From: JANLHG01 sp964359745
GTDB taxonomy: Bacteria; Patescibacteriota; Minisyncoccia; Phycocordibacterales; PALSA-1337
Assembly (NCBI GenBank): GCA_964359745.1
Contig: CAYHTR010000021.1
Location: forward strand, 1-7,573
DNA: 7,573 nt
Direction of reading: 5' to 3'
A program made the translations under genes and the position numbers. A model generated the notes under the pieces. That model did no database searches and had not been told where the DNA came from. It saw only the letters and a list, made by a program, of their open reading frames with translations. The stretch's first letter is position 1, and the number at the start of each line of letters is the position of its first letter. Below are positions 4,618 through 7,573 of this stretch, one piece after another.

Positions 4618-4821
4618 ATGGCTAAGCACTACAGTCCGTATGATCAAGTCGACAGGAATGTTGTCTTTTCTTCAAAGATTTCCCCGCAGACGGTGAAAGA
4701 GCGGGTGCGTCAAGCGTTCGCACGTCGGCAGAAATCGCTGATGTCAATCACAGCGATTCCCAAACTCACCCCGGAAATGCGGAGAGACATCGAACTGGGT
4801 CGGCCGGTCATCAATCAGTAG
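4618..4821 (+). CDS. GC-rich 67-residue protein of unknown function
   Basis: I do not recognise this protein. It is soluble and basic: a polar start MAKHYSPYDQVDRNVVF, a charged probable helix SPQTVKERVRQAFARRQKS (about 22-40), a short hydrophobic strand LMSITAIPKL, and a helix-turn LTPEMRRDIELGRPVINQ at the C-terminus. The many Arg residues suggest nucleic-acid or ribosome contact, which is only a guess. By hand count its GC is about 52 percent, against roughly 30-38 percent in nearby genes, and it uses codons such as CGG, CCG and GCG that are otherwise scarce here. It has its own promoter, folded leader and terminator. Spacing from the purine-rich AGGAAAGG to the ATG is long (15 nt). It may be transferred, or a compositionally distinct class of short gene. 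Confidence 0.6.
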   Translation: MAKHYSPYDQVDRNVVFSSKISPQTVKERVRQAFARRQKSLMSITAIPKLTPEMRRDIELGRPVINQ

Positions 4822-4830
4822 CCATGTGTT

Positions 4831-4876
4831 CTCGTCGAGCGACGAGGAAAGCCAGCGTCCCATACGTTGGCTTTTT
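4831..4876 (+). terminator. Hairpin plus intrinsic terminator of the cassette
   Basis: The first hairpin is CTCGTC/GACGAG (4831-4836 with 4841-4846, loop GAGC), 9 bases after the stop codon. The terminator proper follows at once: AAAGCCAGCG/CGTTGGCTTT (4848-4857 with 4865-4874, one G-U, 7-nt loop), with a T-tract at 4872-4876. The terminator is strong. Its 3' arm doubles as the -35 region of the next gene. Confidence 0.8.
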
Positions 4877-4894
4877 ATATTTGTATGTTATAAT
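4867..4894 (+). promoter_or_regulatory. Promoter of the ATPase gene, nested in a terminator
   Basis: A perfect TATAAT (4889-4894) lies 16 nt after TTGGCT (4867-4872, four of six matches). The -10 ends 8 nt before the ATG at 4903, so the mRNA should be leaderless or nearly so. The -35 coincides with the 3' arm of the preceding terminator stem. Confidence 0.6.
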
Positions 4895-4902
4895 TTCGTC
4901 AA

Positions 4903-6471
4903 ATGCCTATTTCTAATGAAGATGAAAACAAAGTTACATATTTTGCCCAAACTGATGCTCGTAGTAAGCGAACTCCTTTTGGAATAAAATCAAAAGACCG
5001 CACACGACATGTTTATGTTATTGGGAAGACGGGAATGGGGAAATCTACTTTGCTTGAAAATATGGCAGTGCAGGATATTCAAAATGGGGAAGGGTTAGCT
5101 TTTATTGACCCACACGGTAAAACAGCAGAGCTTCTTCTTGAATATGTGCCAGAAAATCGCAAGAAAGATGTGCTTTATTTCGCGCCATTTGATCTAGAAC
5201 ACCCCATTTCTTTTAATGTATTAGAAAAAGTAGACGCGGATAAAAGACATCTTGTTGTGTATGTTCTTATGTCTACTTTTAAAAAAATATGGCAAGATGC
5301 TTGGTCTGCTAGAATGGAATATATTTTGGGAAATACTCTTTTAGCACTTTTGGAATATCCTGACGCCACTCTTTTGGGAGTAAATAGAATGTTGGCTGAT
5401 AAAGAATATCGCAAAAAGGTGGTAGAAAATGTCAAAGACCCTTCAGTGAAGGCATTCTGGGTTGATGAGTTTGCAAAATACACTGAAAGATTTGCTCAAG
5501 AAGCTACACCGGCAATACAAAATAAAATCGGGCAATTTACCTCAAATGCACTTATCCGAAATATGATCGGTCAACCGCAATCGTCTTTTGATATTAGAAA
5601 AATGATGGATGAAAAAAAGATTATTATTGTAAACTTGTCAAAAGGAAGAATAGGAGAGTCAAATGCTAATCTTTTGGGCGGAATGCTTATCACAAAAATT
5701 TATCTTGCGGCAATGAGTCGAGCGGATGTGCCTGATAAAGTCCTTAAAACTTTGCCTAATTTTTATCTTTTTGTGGACGAATTCCAGTCATTTGCTAATG
5801 AATCATTTGCCGATATTCTTTCTGAAGCTAGAAAATATAAATTAAACCTAACAATGGCGCATCAGTATATTGAACAAATGGAAGAGGAAGTTAGAGCGGC
5901 GGTATTTGGAAACGTGGGAACAATGATTACATTTCGTGTTGGGTCTTATGATGCTGAAGTATTAGAAAAAGAATTTGCGCCACAATTCACAGCTGAAGAT
6001 ATTGTAAATCTCGGTTTTGCTCAGATTTATTTGAAATTAATGATAGATGGAATAAGTTCTCAACCTTTTTCCGCCACCACATTGCCTCCGATTAAAGAAC
6101 CAGAAGTTTCAATTAAAGATAAGGTAATAGAAGAGTCACGAGCTCAATTTTCTCAATCCCGTATAGTTGTTGAAGGAAATATCAAAGATTGGCATCAGCC
6201 AGTTATTCCAGTCATTGTTCCAAAACCTAAGGCAAAAGTAGAAACACCTACACCAGCTCCAGTAGTTATTCCCAAAAAAGTGGAAATGCCCGCTCCGGCA
6301 GTGGTCATAAGGTCAGTAATTAACACAAATAAAGAACCATCTAAAAAAAATGTGGATGAGTTGCGAAAAGCACTATCTTCTGTTATGAAAAAAAATCCCA
6401 AAGAAACAGAAGCGTCAAAAGAAGTTATAAAAGAAATTCCGGAAGATGTTCTTAAAAAGATTTTAAAATGA
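4903..6471 (+). CDS. VirD4/TraD/HerA-like P-loop ATPase
   Basis: This is a hexameric-pump-type ATPase of the FtsK-HerA superfamily, related to the type IV secretion coupling proteins that drive DNA across membranes. Evidence is Walker A GKTGMGKST (41-49), the following FIDPHGKT (67-74) typical of TraD-like proteins, Walker B YLFVDE (288-293) followed by FQSF, and the ARKYKLNLTMAHQY sensor region after it. Residues about 433-469 are rich in Pro, Val and Lys (a flexible linker), followed by a charged helical tail ending PEDVLKKILK. The protein has 522 residues and no membrane segment, whereas VirD4/TraD proteins usually have N-terminal helices. It must therefore be cytosolic or docked on a membrane partner not seen here. 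Its role could be DNA uptake, conjugation or chromosome handling; the sequence does not decide. The glycosyltransferase start overlaps its stop. Confidence 0.85.
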   Translation: MPISNEDENKVTYFAQTDARSKRTPFGIKSKDRTRHVYVIGKTGMGKSTLLENMAVQDIQNGEGLAFIDPHGKTAELLLEYVPENRKKDVLYFAPFDLEHPISFNVLEKVDADKRHLVVYVLMSTFKKIWQDAWSARMEYILGNTLLALLEYPDATLLGVNRMLADKEYRKKVVENVKDPSVKAFWVDEFAKYTERFAQEATPAIQNKIGQFTSNALIRNMIGQPQSSFDIRKMMDEKKIIIVNLSKGRIGESNANLLGGMLITKIYLAAMSRADVPDKVLKTLPNFYLFVDEFQSFANESFADILSEARKYKLNLTMAHQYIEQMEEEVRAAVFGNVGTMITFRVGSYDAEVLEKEFAPQFTAEDIVNLGFAQIYLKLMIDGISSQPFSATTLPPIKEPEVSIKDKVIEESRAQFSQSRIVVEGNIKDWHQPVIPVIVPKPKAKVETPTPAPVVIPKKVEMPAPAVVIRSVINTNKEPSKKNVDELRKALSSVMKKNPKETEASKEVIKEIPEDVLKKILK

Positions 6472-7573
6472 AAAGGATACTTATATTTTCTCTTGCTTAT
6501 TATCCAAAATTTGTAGGCGGAGCTGAAATTGCAATCAAAGAAATTACCGACCGACTCGGTAACGATTTTGAGTTTGATATGATTACCCTTAAGTTTTATT
6601 CTAAATCACCACGAACTGAAAAAATAGGAAATGTTAATGTATACAGAGTTGGTTTTGGCACAGAAAAATATTTTAATAAAATTTTTTATGTTTTTTTGGC
6701 TTTTATAAAGGCGTGTTCTTTAAATAATAAAAATAATTACAATTTTTCTTGGGCTATGATGTCGTATATGGGTTTCCCCGCTTTGTTTTTAAAATGGGTA
6801 AAGAAAACTCCTTTTATTCTAACTCTTCAAGAGGGCGATTCAATAGAGCACATTAAAAATCGTTGGAGAATTAAAACGGTATATTTTTTGTATAAAAAAG
6901 TTTTTAAAAATGCCATGATTATTCAAACTATTTCAAATTACTTGGCAGATTTTGCGCGAAGTATGGGATATAAGGGGAATATTGAAATAATCCCAAATGG
7001 GGTAGATGTGGCGAGGTTTATGAAACGTGGAGCATTGATTATTGAGAATGGAAAAGAAAATACCATATTAATCACTACATCAAGATTGGTGGAAAAAAAT
7101 GCAGTTGGAGATATTATTGAAGCATTGAAATACTTACCGGAAAATGTGACTTTAGTAATTGCTGGTTCTGGTCCGTTAGAAAAAGTATTAAAACTACAAG
7201 TTGATTCTTATAATTTGCAGACTAGAGTTAGTTTTTTGGGGTATGTTCCACACAAAGAATTACCAAAATATTTACATTACTCTGATATTTTTATTCGTCC
7301 ATCTCTTTCGGAAGGTATGGGTAATTCATTTATAGAAGCGATGGTGGCGGGCATTCCTGTAATTGCTACGCCAGTGGGAGGTATTATTGATTTTATTAAA
7401 GATGGCGAAACAGGACTTTTTTGTGAAGTTAAAAATCCAAAAAGTATTGCTCAAAAAGTTGAAAAATTAATAAAAGACAAAGAGTCTCGCGATTACATTA
7501 TCAAAAATGCCCAAAAACTGGCAATTGAAAAATATGATTGGAATCTGATTGCGAAAAATATGAAGGAAAAAGT
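6468..7573 (+). CDS. Family 4 glycosyltransferase (partial, runs off the window)
   Basis: This is a GT-B retaining glycosyltransferase that moves a sugar from a nucleotide donor to a lipid or glycan in envelope polysaccharide or lipid synthesis; donor and acceptor cannot be told. The N-terminus MKRILIFSLAYYPKFVGGAE has the usual YxP-GG-E acceptor-side loop. IIPNGVDVARF (P176-N-G-V-D180) marks the domain junction. IAGSGPLEK and FLGYVPHKELPKYL follow. The EX7E catalytic signature is E282-GMGNSFI-E290, then PVIATPVGG. There are 368 full codons with no stop before the edge, so only the last few residues are missing. The start is ATG at 6468, overlapping the ATPase stop as ATGA, hence probably coupled. 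Confidence 0.93.
   Translation, partial: MKRILIFSLAYYPKFVGGAEIAIKEITDRLGNDFEFDMITLKFYSKSPRTEKIGNVNVYRVGFGTEKYFNKIFYVFLAFIKACSLNNKNNYNFSWAMMSYMGFPALFLKWVKKTPFILTLQEGDSIEHIKNRWRIKTVYFLYKKVFKNAMIIQTISNYLADFARSMGYKGNIEIIPNGVDVARFMKRGALIIENGKENTILITTSRLVEKNAVGDIIEALKYLPENVTLVIAGSGPLEKVLKLQVDSYNLQTRVSFLGYVPHKELPKYLHYSDIFIRPSLSEGMGNSFIEAMVAGIPVIATPVGGIIDFIKDGETGLFCEVKNPKSIAQKVEKLIKDKESRDYIIKNAQKLAIEKYDWNLIAKNMKEK

Noticed and set aside
5175..6401. Minus-strand ORFs inside the ATPase gene (5175-5483 and 6195-6401)
   Set aside because: They are shadows of the coding frame; the second simply mirrors the Pro/Val-rich tail.
1..7573. CRISPR array, tRNA or rRNA genes, insertion sequence
   Set aside because: No regularly spaced direct repeats, cloverleaf, rRNA segments or transposase frame were found on either strand.

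Overview
The window is AT-rich and gene-dense. It carries short coupled genes, trimmed versions of core enzymes, a lone PemK/MazF-type toxin of a form I associate with these bacteria, GC-rich palindromic repeats and few Shine-Dalgarno sites. Together these suggest a Candidate Phyla Radiation (Patescibacteria/Parcubacteria-like) bacterium. This assignment is inference from style and protein families; there is no rRNA gene to confirm it.

Layout. Bases 1-66 hold three back-to-back perfect hairpins. Next is a MurD-like Mur ligase without the usual N-terminal substrate domain (118-1140), read from a near-consensus promoter that should give an almost leaderless mRNA. A second promoter abuts its stop codon and drives a structured RNA leader (about 1169-1222), then a PemK/MazF-family toxin (1232-1624), an untracked 46-residue membrane peptide (1651-1791), murC (1788-3071) and rsmI (3077-3754). 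The small peptide overlaps murC by ATGA. murC contains an in-frame GC-rich palindromic element that encodes about 13 extra residues. A hairpin at 3756-3788 separates rsmI from a convergent small gene of unknown function (4138-3794, minus strand). That gene shares an overlapping divergent promoter region with a two-helix membrane protein (4193-4387).

Bases 4388-4903 are RNA-rich. They hold a long rod-shaped hairpin with a T-tract (4392-4470), then a self-contained cassette: TTGACA promoter, a folded leader about 90 nt long, a 67-codon ORF much richer in GC than its surroundings (4618-4821), and a strong terminator (4848-4876). The -35 box of the next gene lies inside that terminator. The next gene is a soluble VirD4/TraD/HerA-like ATPase with a proline-rich tail (4903-6471). 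It overlaps by ATGA a family-4 glycosyltransferase that runs off the right edge (6468-7573).

Together, the left half is an envelope (peptidoglycan precursor) and ribosome-maintenance block with a toxin gene placed inside the transcription unit. The right half joins a DNA- or substrate-pumping ATPase to a surface-sugar enzyme. The most unusual items are the structured toxin leader with a buried Shine-Dalgarno site and 7-codon upstream ORF, the palindromic insertion in murC, the domain-less MurD, and the GC-rich small-ORF cassette.
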